Below are positions 15,224 through 23,507 of a stretch of 64,000 nt of DNA, piece after piece. This DNA is from CAIKZJ01 sp964626015 (lineage in GTDB: Bacteria; Bacteroidota; Ignavibacteria; Tepidaquicellales; Tepidaquicellaceae). The stretch lies in the NCBI GenBank assembly GCA_964626015.1, contig CAZVCC010000005.1, positions 40,998 to 104,997 on the forward strand, in the 5' to 3' direction. A program made the position numbers and the translations under genes. The notes below the pieces were generated by a model. It did not search any database, was not told where the DNA came from, and saw only the letters and a program-made list of their open reading frames with translations. Numbering within the stretch: position 1 is the stretch's first letter; the number at the start of each line of letters is the position of its first letter.

Positions 15224-17742
15224 TAATATACTCCCCTCGCATTAGTTTGTTTAGTGTACTTCAAATCCTGTAACTGCGGAGCTTTTATCCTAACCTGGAA
15301 AAAGAATCCCCTGTAAACACCTATCGGATACCAGTTAAAATTTATTTCCCATGAATTTAAATCTCTGTAAGCAGTTATGTATGGAGCCGATAGTAAATTG
15401 TTCTCGAGGTCGTAACTTGCTGTAAATGAGAATCTCCATTTAGGAGTCGGACTCACATTCAGACTGGCACTTAAGTTAGAGGTCTTAAATATTCTTGTCG
15501 GATTCTGCCTATTCTCACTGAAATTATAATTGAATGTACCCGAAAGCGGTACATTAAGATATGGTTCATCAAAAGCAGATCGATACGTGGAGCGTTCAAT
15601 TTTTAATGAATCATACCTCCTGCTCTCCTCATCGTCTCTTCTTGTGCTGAACCCGAAATTATACGAGGTGGAAACATTGATATTAAATGTTGAAAGCTGT
15701 GCTATTTTACCATCACTTACTAAAAACTCATTTACTCGTGTTTGTTTTTCCGAATCAAATTTATATAAATTGAATGTTGCATTTCCTCCAATGTTCAGAA
15801 AACTTCCAATTTGTGTCCTGAAGTCTGTAAAAATTTCCGACCACTTTAATGAATCTGCTGCAAAATTATAATTCACGCCTGCATTTATGTTAAACAACTG
15901 AAACTTATTATCCGTCGTGTCATTAGATTTTGTCTTCATCTCAAATAGATTACCCAAAGTAAAACTAATAGATTGCTGTTCATTTGCAGGTGCAGTTCCA
16001 AAAACTCGACCGTCGTAAAAAGAATATTTAACGGGGTTTCCAAAATCATCCTCATACGTACCGTAATATCCCCAGCCGGGCGATGAAAAGTCAGGAGTGA
16101 AATTATAAGAAATAGACGGTGTTAATGTGTGCTTAATTCCTGTTACATTAAAAATATTTGGATTGAAAATACCTATAAGTTTTGTGTTAAGCGATATACC
16201 CATATTGAAGTACCGTACTGCATTATAAGCATCATTCTCAATCGTAACTAGTGAATCATTAGAATTCCTTTCTTTTATAATGTACTTATTATACCAAATT
16301 TCTGTATAATTAAAATAAGGACGAATATTAAAATACTTGAACGTCGGAGCAAAATTAAGTCCTACCCTGTTTATCATACCTAAATTAGACCGTATTTCAT
16401 CATTGTATTGACCCGTAACTTTTGTTCTGTTATTTAATAGTGTACCATTATAAGAATATGAAAAGAATTCATACAGTTTTTGATCCCCGCTCGTGTAGTC
16501 CTTCCTGAAAGGGTATGTTTCAGATATATTAAAACTTACAGACGGAAGTCTTTCATTCAAATCTCCAGTTTGCAAATTCTGGTCTCTGTAGTAATTTGCA
16601 GAAAATGAAAACGGAGTCTCTTCCCAGTACTTAGAAAATGTAAGATTCGAAACTACATTCTGACGTAGAAGATCAGGTAACGCATTTGTCGAATTATCAT
16701 AATAACTCTTACCGCTTACGAATGTTAAATTTCCGGTTAATGAACTTGTCGGTGTAAACTTCTGATTATGATTTAAGCTTAGTATCCACTGATTTGAAGT
16801 GAATTTATCCGGATCCTTCTCTTCTCCTTTATTTATCAATGAATATCCTGCTTCGAATGTACCGTCATAAAGATACTTTTTTGCATACCTGAACCTTGTC
16901 GAAAAATCATACCTACCTTTAGTAAATACTGTACCCTTCAAAGCAAGGTCAATATAATCATTAATCGCCCAGAAATATCCGGCATTTGCGAAATAAATAC
17001 CGTAAGTATTATCGTTTCCCCAGCTCGGAACTATAAATCCTGATGACCTGCCCGTCTTGTTCGGTAATACTATAAAAGGAACCCAGAATACCGGAACTCC
17101 CTCAATGTATAGGAAAACAGACTGAGCAATTATTTTATCGTTTGGCATAAGTTTCATTTTGGGAGAATAAAAATAGTACTCCGGATCTTTCTTATCCGTT
17201 GAAGTCGTGTACAAGCCGTCTTTTATAAAGAATATTTCTGGCGTTACTTTCTTTATTTTTTCTCCATAATAATATCCAACATCTGCATCTGAAAAACCCA
17301 TCGATATAGTGCCTCTCTGACTTTTAAAACTATAAGTCAGCTTTGATCCCACAAACTTATCACTACCCTGCTGCATTAGAGGTGTTTGTTTCATTACTAA
17401 AGCTCCGGAGGAATCGGTCTCAATTCCTAATGCCTCAAGAATCTGCGTCTCTCTGTCCATCACTATGATTCCTGCATTCAGTTTCATATCTGTGTAATCT
17501 ACCATCGCATCATTGTATAAATACATCTTGTTTGTTTCGAGAAGAAAGATAACAGAGTCGGATGAGGAGTAATTAATTATATCTTTGATATCGGATTGAA
17601 CGAACTTGGTTGTATCTTTTATTAATACCTTAGTCGAGTCTCTATTATTAATCAGCGAATCTGTTGATTTTGCCGTATCACTTTGTGTGTAAGCGTTCGA
17701 TGTGAAAAAATACAATAATAATATTACGGCAATTCTTACCAA
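15223..17742 (-). CDS. lptD: LPS-assembly outer-membrane protein LptD
   Basis: Large outer-membrane barrel that inserts lipopolysaccharide into the outer leaflet. The 839 residues have a signal peptide (to about residue 19), an N-terminal OstA-like beta-jellyroll region (about 60-200, LLETNKMYLYNDAMVDYTDMKL) and the LptD barrel domain with GVPVFWVPFIVLPNKTGRSSGF near residues 208-230 and many amphipathic strands after it. Length fits the FCB-type LptD. It lies 3 bases after the 152-residue TPM protein and overlaps dapF. Confidence 0.92.
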   Translation of the reverse strand: MVRIAVILLLYFFTSNAYTQSDTAKSTDSLINNRDSTKVLIKDTTKFVQSDIKDIINYSSSDSVIFLLETNKMYLYNDAMVDYTDMKLNAGIIVMDRETQILEALGIETDSSGALVMKQTPLMQQGSDKFVGSKLTYSFKSQRGTISMGFSDADVGYYYGEKIKKVTPEIFFIKDGLYTTSTDKKDPEYYFYSPKMKLMPNDKIIAQSVFLYIEGVPVFWVPFIVLPNKTGRSSGFIVPSWGNDNTYGIYFANAGYFWAINDYIDLALKGTVFTKGRYDFSTRFRYAKKYLYDGTFEAGYSLINKGEEKDPDKFTSNQWILSLNHNQKFTPTSSLTGNLTFVSGKSYYDNSTNALPDLLRQNVVSNLTFSKYWEETPFSFSANYYRDQNLQTGDLNERLPSVSFNISETYPFRKDYTSGDQKLYEFFSYSYNGTLLNNRTKVTGQYNDEIRSNLGMINRVGLNFAPTFKYFNIRPYFNYTEIWYNKYIIKERNSNDSLVTIENDAYNAVRYFNMGISLNTKLIGIFNPNIFNVTGIKHTLTPSISYNFTPDFSSPGWGYYGTYEDDFGNPVKYSFYDGRVFGTAPANEQQSISFTLGNLFEMKTKSNDTTDNKFQLFNINAGVNYNFAADSLKWSEIFTDFRTQIGSFLNIGGNATFNLYKFDSEKQTRVNEFLVSDGKIAQLSTFNINVSTSYNFGFSTRRDDEESRRYDSLKIERSTYRSAFDEPYLNVPLSGTFNYNFSENRQNPTRIFKTSNLSASLNVSPTPKWRFSFTASYDLENNLLSAPYITAYRDLNSWEINFNWYPIGVYRGFFFQVRIKAPQLQDLKYTKQTNARGVY

Positions 17743-17745
17743 GTA

Positions 17746-18204
17746 TTATTTAATTACAATATCATTTGAGAGTTCATCCACATCATCTTTCTTTCTGGGG
17801 AACTCTTTCATGAGAACATTTTTTATTTCATCAAGTGCCTTTACAATTCCTTCCTTATAATGTCCCCCTTTGAATTCATAAACAAGATGATTTGTTATTG
17901 CATCCCACTTCTCAGGAGATATCTTGTTGTTGATACCTTCATCAGCAACAACCTCAAATTTCTTTTCCTTGAATAACACAAAAAGCAAAACCCCGGTTTT
18001 ATCTTTTGTTTTATTCATACCCAGTTTGAAGAACTCCTTCATGGCAAGTTCTCTCGTTGTCAGCTTTCTGTCAATCCATGCCCTTGTTTTCTGAAAGCAC
18101 AACCTTATTTCACCCGATGTAGATTTTTCAATATAGGCAATATGATTTTTTATTGCCTCCAGTTCTTCACTGCTTATATATTTCTTTATATAATTTATTG
18201 GCAT
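17746..18204 (-). CDS. TPM-domain protein (cytosolic form)
   Basis: A 152-residue TPM (DUF477) domain without a signal peptide: SSEELEAIKNHIAYIEKSTSGEIRLCF, then TKDKTGVLLFVLFKEKKFEVVADEGI and a C-terminal helix FKGGHYKEGIVKALDEI. TPM domains occur in phosphatase-like and photosystem-repair proteins, but activity of bacterial members is mostly unproven. It is paired with a membrane TPM protein 37 bases upstream, a common arrangement. Confidence 0.88.
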   Translation of the reverse strand: MPINYIKKYISSEELEAIKNHIAYIEKSTSGEIRLCFQKTRAWIDRKLTTRELAMKEFFKLGMNKTKDKTGVLLFVLFKEKKFEVVADEGINNKISPEKWDAITNHLVYEFKGGHYKEGIVKALDEIKNVLMKEFPRKKDDVDELSNDIVIK

Positions 18205-18241
18205 ATTTATTAATTACTTTTTTAACTTTTTAATTCTTTTA

Positions 18242-19039
18242 TTACCAGCTTCCGCTGCTGCCTCCGCCGCCAAAACTTCCGCCGCCTCCTGAAAACCCGC
18301 CAAATCCTCCGCTGCTGCTGCCTCCGCCCCAGCCGCCGCTGCCACCTCCAAAGAATCCGCCGCCGCCCCAGTGTCTTCCGCCGGTATATGTACTGCCTTT
18401 CCAGCCGAAAATCCTGCTGAGTATCGACATGATTATACTGAATCCAATAAATCCAAAAATAATAATTATGAATATCGGTATTCCAAAACAGCAGGTCCCG
18501 TTATCTTTTTGCTTCTTTTTATCCGCTGTATATTCACCTTTTGTAACAGCAATAATTGCATCAACACCCCTGTTAATTCCTTCGAAAAACTTCCCTTCCT
18601 TAAAATATGGATTCATTTCTTTCGTACGAATCTGAGTAGTATAAGCATCTGTCAACACTCCTTCAAGACCATATCCCACCTCAATCCTCAGCTTTCTGTC
18701 ATTCTTTGCTATTAATACAAGTACACCGTTATCTTTTCCTTTTTGTCCTATCTTATTCTTCTCGGCAATGGTATGTGATACATCTTCAATTGATTCTCCG
18801 TTTAGTGAATTTATCATATAAACAACTATTTGAGTAGATGTTTGTTTGTCAAAATCCTCTAGTTTCTTAAGTAGAATATTAATCTCGCTTTGAGACAACG
18901 TTCCCGTTTCGTCAACAACATACTTGGCTATTGATATTGGATTTTGACTTAGAGAACGAGATTGTTGCTCTTCCTGAGAATAAACATTCAAGGATATTAA
19001 AAACGATACAAATACAAGAAAAATACTAAAAGCTTTCAA
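18242..19039 (-). CDS. TPM-domain membrane protein with glycine-rich tail (YgcG-like)
   Basis: A 265-residue protein: signal peptide (about 1-21), exported TPM domain (about 40-165, VDETGTLSQSEINILLKKLEDF and RKLRIEVGYGLEGVLTDAYT), a transmembrane helix near 185-208 and a C-terminal tail of almost pure Gly and Ser (from about 220). The layout matches YgcG/TPM-family proteins. The Gly-rich tail produces a local GC-rich stretch (18245-18370) unlike its AT-rich surroundings; this follows from amino-acid composition and does not indicate transfer. Confidence 0.9.
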   Translation of the reverse strand: MKAFSIFLVFVSFLISLNVYSQEEQQSRSLSQNPISIAKYVVDETGTLSQSEINILLKKLEDFDKQTSTQIVVYMINSLNGESIEDVSHTIAEKNKIGQKGKDNGVLVLIAKNDRKLRIEVGYGLEGVLTDAYTTQIRTKEMNPYFKEGKFFEGINRGVDAIIAVTKGEYTADKKKQKDNGTCCFGIPIFIIIIFGFIGFSIIMSILSRIFGWKGSTYTGGRHWGGGGFFGGGSGGWGGGSSSGGFGGFSGGGGSFGGGGSSGSW

Positions 19040-19136
19040 AATATATTAATTTTAATTAGCCATAATTTGATAAATTTATGCAACATAATAAATGTAAATC
19101 ATAACATTTCACGTGCATCTACATAAAAAATAAAAA

Positions 19137-19163
19137 AGCGGTTTAAGCTGTACTTAAACCGCT
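19137..19163 (-). terminator. Terminator of the ExbB-ExbD operon
   Basis: A perfect 11-bp stem (arms AGCGGTTTAAG and CTTAAACCGCT) with a five-base loop. Read on the minus strand it is followed by TTTTTTATTTTTT, a classical intrinsic terminator, 26 bases after the stop of the second exbD gene. Confidence 0.9.
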
Positions 19164-19189
19164 AAATATAATTTTATTTTTGTGTATTT

Positions 19190-19714
19190 TTAGCCGCCGG
19201 CTTCAGTTATTTTTTGAAGGTCAACATCTTCCATCTTTATGAATGCATACCTCTTTTCTATTTTTGCTCTTGAGATTTCATCAAATACGTCCGACATAAC
19301 ATTGTATTTCATCTTTCTGTCGAACTTCAAGAGGAGAAGTAATTGATCATTTACTGCAAATATTTTTTCAAGTTCTGTTGCTACATTCTTAATCTCGATT
19401 CTTTTCATCGCAGATTCAGAACCGTCAGGATTACCCTGTGCGAAGTATACGTTTCCTTTGTCAGATACTCTTACGTAGAGAACGTTACCCATATCAACTT
19501 TAACTTTATCTTTTACATCACCTTTTGGAAGAGAGACTTTCATTAACTGAGGTGCAGACAAAGTAGTCGTTAGCATAAAGAATGTAAGAAGAAGCATAAT
19601 AACGTCCACCATAGGCGTCATATCTATATGCACTCCCCTGCCCTTCTTTAAGTACTTTTTACTCCCTTTTCCACCGCTTACTTCCGGGGCTTCTAAACCG
19701 CCACCACCAGCCAT
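19190..19714 (-). CDS. ExbD/TolR-family protein 2
   Basis: A 174-residue motor stator protein: a Gly-rich cytosolic start, one transmembrane helix with the proton-carrying Asp37 in HIDMTPMVDVIMLLLTFF, and a periplasmic domain. With the ExbB-like subunit it would use the proton gradient to energise an outer-membrane process (TonB or Tol type). It is the last of three motor genes (ExbB, ExbD1, ExbD2) and is followed by a terminator. The near-identical transmembrane segments of the two ExbD proteins suggest duplication, with the periplasmic parts diverged. Confidence 0.92.
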   Translation of the reverse strand: MAGGGGLEAPEVSGGKGSKKYLKKGRGVHIDMTPMVDVIMLLLTFFMLTTTLSAPQLMKVSLPKGDVKDKVKVDMGNVLYVRVSDKGNVYFAQGNPDGSESAMKRIEIKNVATELEKIFAVNDQLLLLLKFDRKMKYNVMSDVFDEISRAKIEKRYAFIKMEDVDLQKITEAGG

Positions 19715-19748
19715 ATTTTAAACTCCTGTGTTTTAGTTAACAAAATGT

Positions 19749-20339
19749 TTATTCCTTTGCTTCAGATTTTATCATCGTTACCAGAGAAAAAACCTTGTTG
19801 TCCGATTCATGCAATGATGTCATAAGATCCTCAAACACTCCATAAGGAACTTCCTTGTCTCCTTTTACAACAACCTGAAATTGTGCTGATTTATTCCCTG
19901 AAACTGTTTTCAGTGCAGCTTTAACATCAACAAGTGTTTTCTCAAATTGCGCTTTAGTCATCACATATACTTTTCTTTTTACTTCCTTGCCTCCAACCTT
20001 TCCTGTCGTTTGAACGGGACTTTGTGTTAGAGTATCAGGACGATAAAGACCTATTGCAAAAGGATCACCAAATATTTTCTCGCGAATTTTATAATTATCT
20101 ACATCAAGGAATATATCACCATCCTTTGAAAGCGAAAGAGTCATAACATCGGTTTCTTTCATCTTATTATCAGGATCAGAATAAACCGATTGAGGCAATG
20201 CTACTTCTACTGCCTCTGATTCTGCCGCCCTGAATGTCGCTGTTAACATGAAAAACGTCAACAACAACATGATAACGTCCACCAATGGAGTCATATCAAT
20301 ATGGATGCTCGGTTTTTTGATATTTCTTACTTTTTTCAT
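19749..20339 (-). CDS. ExbD/TolR-family protein 1
   Basis: A 196-residue protein with the transmembrane segment HIDMTPLVDVIMLLLTFFML, where Asp21 is the expected proton site, and a longer periplasmic domain than its neighbour, with an insertion around residues 75-125. It lies 42 bases after the ExbB-like gene and 34 bases before the second exbD. Two different ExbD proteins beside one ExbB suggest a mixed stator, as seen in several FCB bacteria; no tonB or tolB is adjacent. Confidence 0.92.
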   Translation of the reverse strand: MKKVRNIKKPSIHIDMTPLVDVIMLLLTFFMLTATFRAAESEAVEVALPQSVYSDPDNKMKETDVMTLSLSKDGDIFLDVDNYKIREKIFGDPFAIGLYRPDTLTQSPVQTTGKVGGKEVKRKVYVMTKAQFEKTLVDVKAALKTVSGNKSAQFQVVVKGDKEVPYGVFEDLMTSLHESDNKVFSLVTMIKSEAKE

Positions 20340-20381
20340 TTGTTCTTTTTAAAAATTTTGAAAAAGTTAAACCGAAATCAC

Positions 20382-21158
20382 TTACTTGGACTTAAAAGCA
20401 ATAATTGATAAAATGTTATATGTAGCTTCGTCTATCATGTATGTTATATTTCCGACTTTTGTCAGGAAGAAATTGTATGATATCGTACCTACTATAGCAC
20501 CAAATAAACCTAAAGCCGTGTTTATAAGAGCTTCTGATATACCTGATGAAAGTTCTGCGGCATTTGGAGTACCTGCTGTTGCAAGTGCTTGGAATGAACG
20601 AATCATTCCTAATACCGTTCCGAATAGACCAACTAGCACTGATACTGAGGCGATAGTCGCAAGAGCAGGCAGGTTTGTATTCAATAATGGAAGTTCAAGT
20701 CCCATAGCTTCTTCTATAGCATTCTTTACTTCCTCTAATTTTCTTTCTGAATCCATATTCTTATCAAGTACAAGTACCTGATATGTTTCTAATCCTTGCT
20801 TCAGAATGTTCGCAATTGAACCTCTTTGTTTGTCGCATAATGCTATCGCTTCTTCTGCATTGCCTTCCTTTAAAGATATCTGAACCTTCTTTAGGAAGTC
20901 TTCGATGTTTCCTTTTCCCTTTGCTTTTGCAAGCGAAAGAGCTCTTTCAATCGTATATGATATAGCCATTATACTAATTGTTATTAGAATAGGAACAATA
21001 ACGCCTCCAAGATAAACAGCACCTAAAAGGTTTGCAGGTGTTGTTTTTTCCGGGTTCTTAAAGTTTGCCGGGTTTCCGAGCACAAAAATGTACAGTACTA
21101 ATGCCACGATGAATGCAACGATAATCAGTACAGCCGTGAATAATCCGGATTTTTTCAT
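20382..21158 (-). CDS. MotA/TolQ/ExbB-family proton channel protein
   Basis: A 258-residue inner-membrane protein with an N-terminal helix (about 9-27), a second at about 47-68, a long cytosolic part with EEAIALCDKQRGSIANILKQGLE, and two C-terminal helices containing ATIASVSVLVGLFGTVLGMI and GISEALINTALGLFGAIVGT, the characteristic proton-channel helices. It forms the pentameric stator ring with ExbD. It is encoded between a STAS-domain gene and the two exbD genes. Confidence 0.94.
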   Translation of the reverse strand: MKKSGLFTAVLIIVAFIVALVLYIFVLGNPANFKNPEKTTPANLLGAVYLGGVIVPILITISIMAISYTIERALSLAKAKGKGNIEDFLKKVQISLKEGNAEEAIALCDKQRGSIANILKQGLETYQVLVLDKNMDSERKLEEVKNAIEEAMGLELPLLNTNLPALATIASVSVLVGLFGTVLGMIRSFQALATAGTPNAAELSSGISEALINTALGLFGAIVGTISYNFFLTKVGNITYMIDEATYNILSIIAFKSK

Positions 21159-21219
21159 TGAGTTTTAACCTCCGATTTCTTTGGTTTTAATTTTTTGAAT
21201 ATATTTGTTTGAAAATTTT

Positions 21220-21570
21220 CTATTTAAAACTTGTGACCGCTTCTTCATTTGAATTGTAACAGTCAAATATTAATGATAATTTTGTTATCACGAAAAGGTT
21301 TTCAAGATTTTTATTTAATCTTGTTAGTTTTATTTCGCCCTCCCGTTTCTTGTAGTTTGCGTGTGCTGATATTAGGACTCCAAGAGCTGTACTGTTTAAG
21401 TACATTACGTCTCCAAGATCTATGATAAGCTTACTGTTTCCTTTTTCGGCTACTTCTTTTATAGCAAACTTGAGATCATCGGTCTCGTCACCGCCGATAA
21501 AACTTCCCTTTGGTTCAAGGATATATATATTTTTTTCCTTGACTTCATATGATTTAATTTTTGCTGCCAT
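21220..21570 (-). CDS. STAS-domain protein (anti-sigma factor antagonist type)
   Basis: A 116-residue single STAS domain of the SpoIIAA/RsbV type, with the strand-helix DLGDVMYLNSTALGVLISAH; Ser60 or Thr61 sits where these proteins are phosphorylated by an anti-sigma kinase. Such proteins release a sigma factor or other partner when unphosphorylated. No anti-sigma kinase, phosphatase or sigma factor gene is adjacent. It lies between adk and the ExbB gene on the same strand, 61 bases before the latter, so it might act on motor expression, but that is inference. Confidence 0.9.
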   Translation of the reverse strand: MAAKIKSYEVKEKNIYILEPKGSFIGGDETDDLKFAIKEVAEKGNSKLIIDLGDVMYLNSTALGVLISAHANYKKREGEIKLTRLNKNLENLFVITKLSLIFDCYNSNEEAVTSFK

Positions 21571-21654
21571 ACTATTTTATGAATTTAATTTGTCAAAATA
21601 CTGTAATTAAATATTAATTTCAATTATATAATGATAAATATTTTTTCACAATCC

Positions 21655-22212
21655 TCAATTTTGAAGCAATTTCAGTATTTTTCCGTTAATTTCTTCTATT
21701 TCACCAAGACCATTTATTTCCAGAATCTTTGTGTTGTTTTTATAATAGTCTAATACGCGGCTTGTTTCTTTACCGTACACTTTAAGTCTTTTGCGTATAA
21801 TTTCTTCTGTGTCATCAATTCTGCCGCGTTTAAGAAGTCTCTCCACTATTTCATCCTCAGTAGTTTTAAGATACACTATTTCAACTTCTTTTATTCCCAT
21901 TTTTTCAAATATTCTGTTAAGCTCAACTGCTTGCTCGTAGGTTCTTGGAAAACCGTCTAATATAAAACCTGATTTTCCATCAAGATTTTCTTTGAGCGCT
22001 TTATAAACAATTTCTATCATTATATCGTCAGGTACTAGAGAGCCCTTTTCAACAATATGTTTTGCTTTTAAACCAATTTCTGATTGTTCATCAATCTCTT
22101 TTCTTAAAAATTCCCCTGTTGAAAAGTGAAATAGGTTTAGACTTTTTGCTATTAATTCCGATTGCGTACCTTTGCCTACGCCCGGAGGACCGAATATAAT
22201 TATCTGGTGCAT
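21655..22212 (-). CDS. adk: Adenylate kinase
   Basis: Catalyses ATP + AMP to 2 ADP. The 185 residues show the P-loop GPPGVGKGTQ (8-17), the AMP-site segment FSTGEFLR, and GFPRTYEQA near residue 85. It is the short form without a zinc-type LID (the lid region reads RGRIDDTEEIIRKRL). In many genomes adk lies between secY and map; here it has moved next to rlmN, 16 bases downstream of it. Confidence 0.96.
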   Translation of the reverse strand: MHQIIIFGPPGVGKGTQSELIAKSLNLFHFSTGEFLRKEIDEQSEIGLKAKHIVEKGSLVPDDIMIEIVYKALKENLDGKSGFILDGFPRTYEQAVELNRIFEKMGIKEVEIVYLKTTEDEIVERLLKRGRIDDTEEIIRKRLKVYGKETSRVLDYYKNNTKILEINGLGEIEEINGKILKLLQN

Positions 22213-22228
22213 AAATGAAGTATTGAAG

Positions 22229-23353
22229 TTATAAAATTTTCTTAACTGCCAACTGCCCGCATGCAGCGTTTATATCCACTCCGCTGCTAGCTCTAATGTT
22301 AACTGCTACTTTTTTGCTTCTCAAAATTTCTGTAAAATTGTATATTTTATTTGAATTTGAAAGTGAATTTTCTTTACTGAGATTAATTTTTTCATGGTTT
22401 TTTTCGTTTAGTTCCTTTATAGGTTCGGTAAGCTCAAAGTCAACGGGATGAAATGGAATAATGTTTATATTGCATGGAACCATCCTTGATAACTTTACTA
22501 GTCTGTTTATGTCATATTCTGTATCATTAAGTCCTTCAAAATATATATATTCGTATGTGATTTTATTTCCTGTAACTCTGTAAAAGTAAACAATTTCTTC
22601 ATACATCTTTTTCAGATTGTTTATCTTGCCCGTAGGTATAAGGCTTTCCCTGAATCCGTTGTCAGTGCTGTGTAAAGAGAAAGCAAGCTTAACGTTTGAT
22701 AGTGCCGGATTATTTTTTATGTCGTCGGCTAATTTCTTTATTCGGTTCATAAAGCCTACAGTGGAAACAGTTATTCTTTTCGACGAAATACCTAAACCTC
22801 TTTTGTCTGTAAGTATTATTAGTGATCTTAAAACATTCTCGTAATTCAGTAAAGGTTCGCCCATTCCCATATAAACTACATTGGATGGAAAAACGTCAGT
22901 TATATTTATCATTTGGTAAACTTGTGAAACTATCTCTCCTGATGTAAGATTTCTGTTAAGGTTCATTTTACCGGTTGCACAAAATCCGCACCCGACGTTA
23001 CATCCTGCCTGTGTTGATATACAGAATGTATTCCTGTTTTCATCAGGAATATGTACACTCTCAATGCTGACCTTCTTCAGGTTAACATCAGTAGTCTCAA
23101 AAAGGACTTTCTTTGTTTTGTCCTTATGGGATTCTGTTTCTGCAGTTTTGGTTAACAAAGAAATTCTGAAGTAGTTGTTTAAAAAAACCTTCAATTCTTT
23201 TGGTATACCGGCTATTTCTTCAATTGAACCTGAATACCGGTTATGTACAGACCTGAAAACCTGTTCGGCTCTGTATTTTGGGATTCCTTCCTTAAGAAAT
23301 AAATCACTTAATTCTGCAAGAGTATAACTTCTTAAATCATTTCTCATATACAA
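22229..23353 (-). CDS. rlmN: Dual-specificity 23S rRNA/tRNA adenine-C2 methyltransferase RlmN
   Basis: Radical-SAM enzyme that methylates A2503 of 23S rRNA and A37 of some tRNAs. The 374 residues have the Fe-S cysteines Cys118, Cys122 and Cys125 in CNVGCGFCATGK, the GMGEPL motif (YMGMGEPLLNYENV), and the C-terminal Cys365 in NAACGQLA that forms the covalent intermediate. A short insertion near residues 320-345 (INLSKENSLSNSNK) lengthens the region before the last strand. It is divergent from the UvrD-like gene. Confidence 0.96.
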   Translation of the reverse strand: MYMRNDLRSYTLAELSDLFLKEGIPKYRAEQVFRSVHNRYSGSIEEIAGIPKELKVFLNNYFRISLLTKTAETESHKDKTKKVLFETTDVNLKKVSIESVHIPDENRNTFCISTQAGCNVGCGFCATGKMNLNRNLTSGEIVSQVYQMINITDVFPSNVVYMGMGEPLLNYENVLRSLIILTDKRGLGISSKRITVSTVGFMNRIKKLADDIKNNPALSNVKLAFSLHSTDNGFRESLIPTGKINNLKKMYEEIVYFYRVTGNKITYEYIYFEGLNDTEYDINRLVKLSRMVPCNINIIPFHPVDFELTEPIKELNEKNHEKINLSKENSLSNSNKIYNFTEILRSKKVAVNIRASSGVDINAACGQLAVKKIL

Positions 23354-23507
23354 TAATATACATTCTTCTTTTCTTATTCTACGCTAAATTAAATAAATGA
23401 AATTATTTAAAAAGTTAAAAGAACTTATATTCTTTATTATCATCCGTAAATTGAGTATTTTACTTTTCTACTATTTAAAAAATACACGGATAAGATTTTA
23501 TACATAG

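Noticed and set aside
18245..18370. GC-rich patch as a sign of horizontal transfer
   Set aside because: It is explained by the Gly/Ser-rich tail of the TPM membrane protein.
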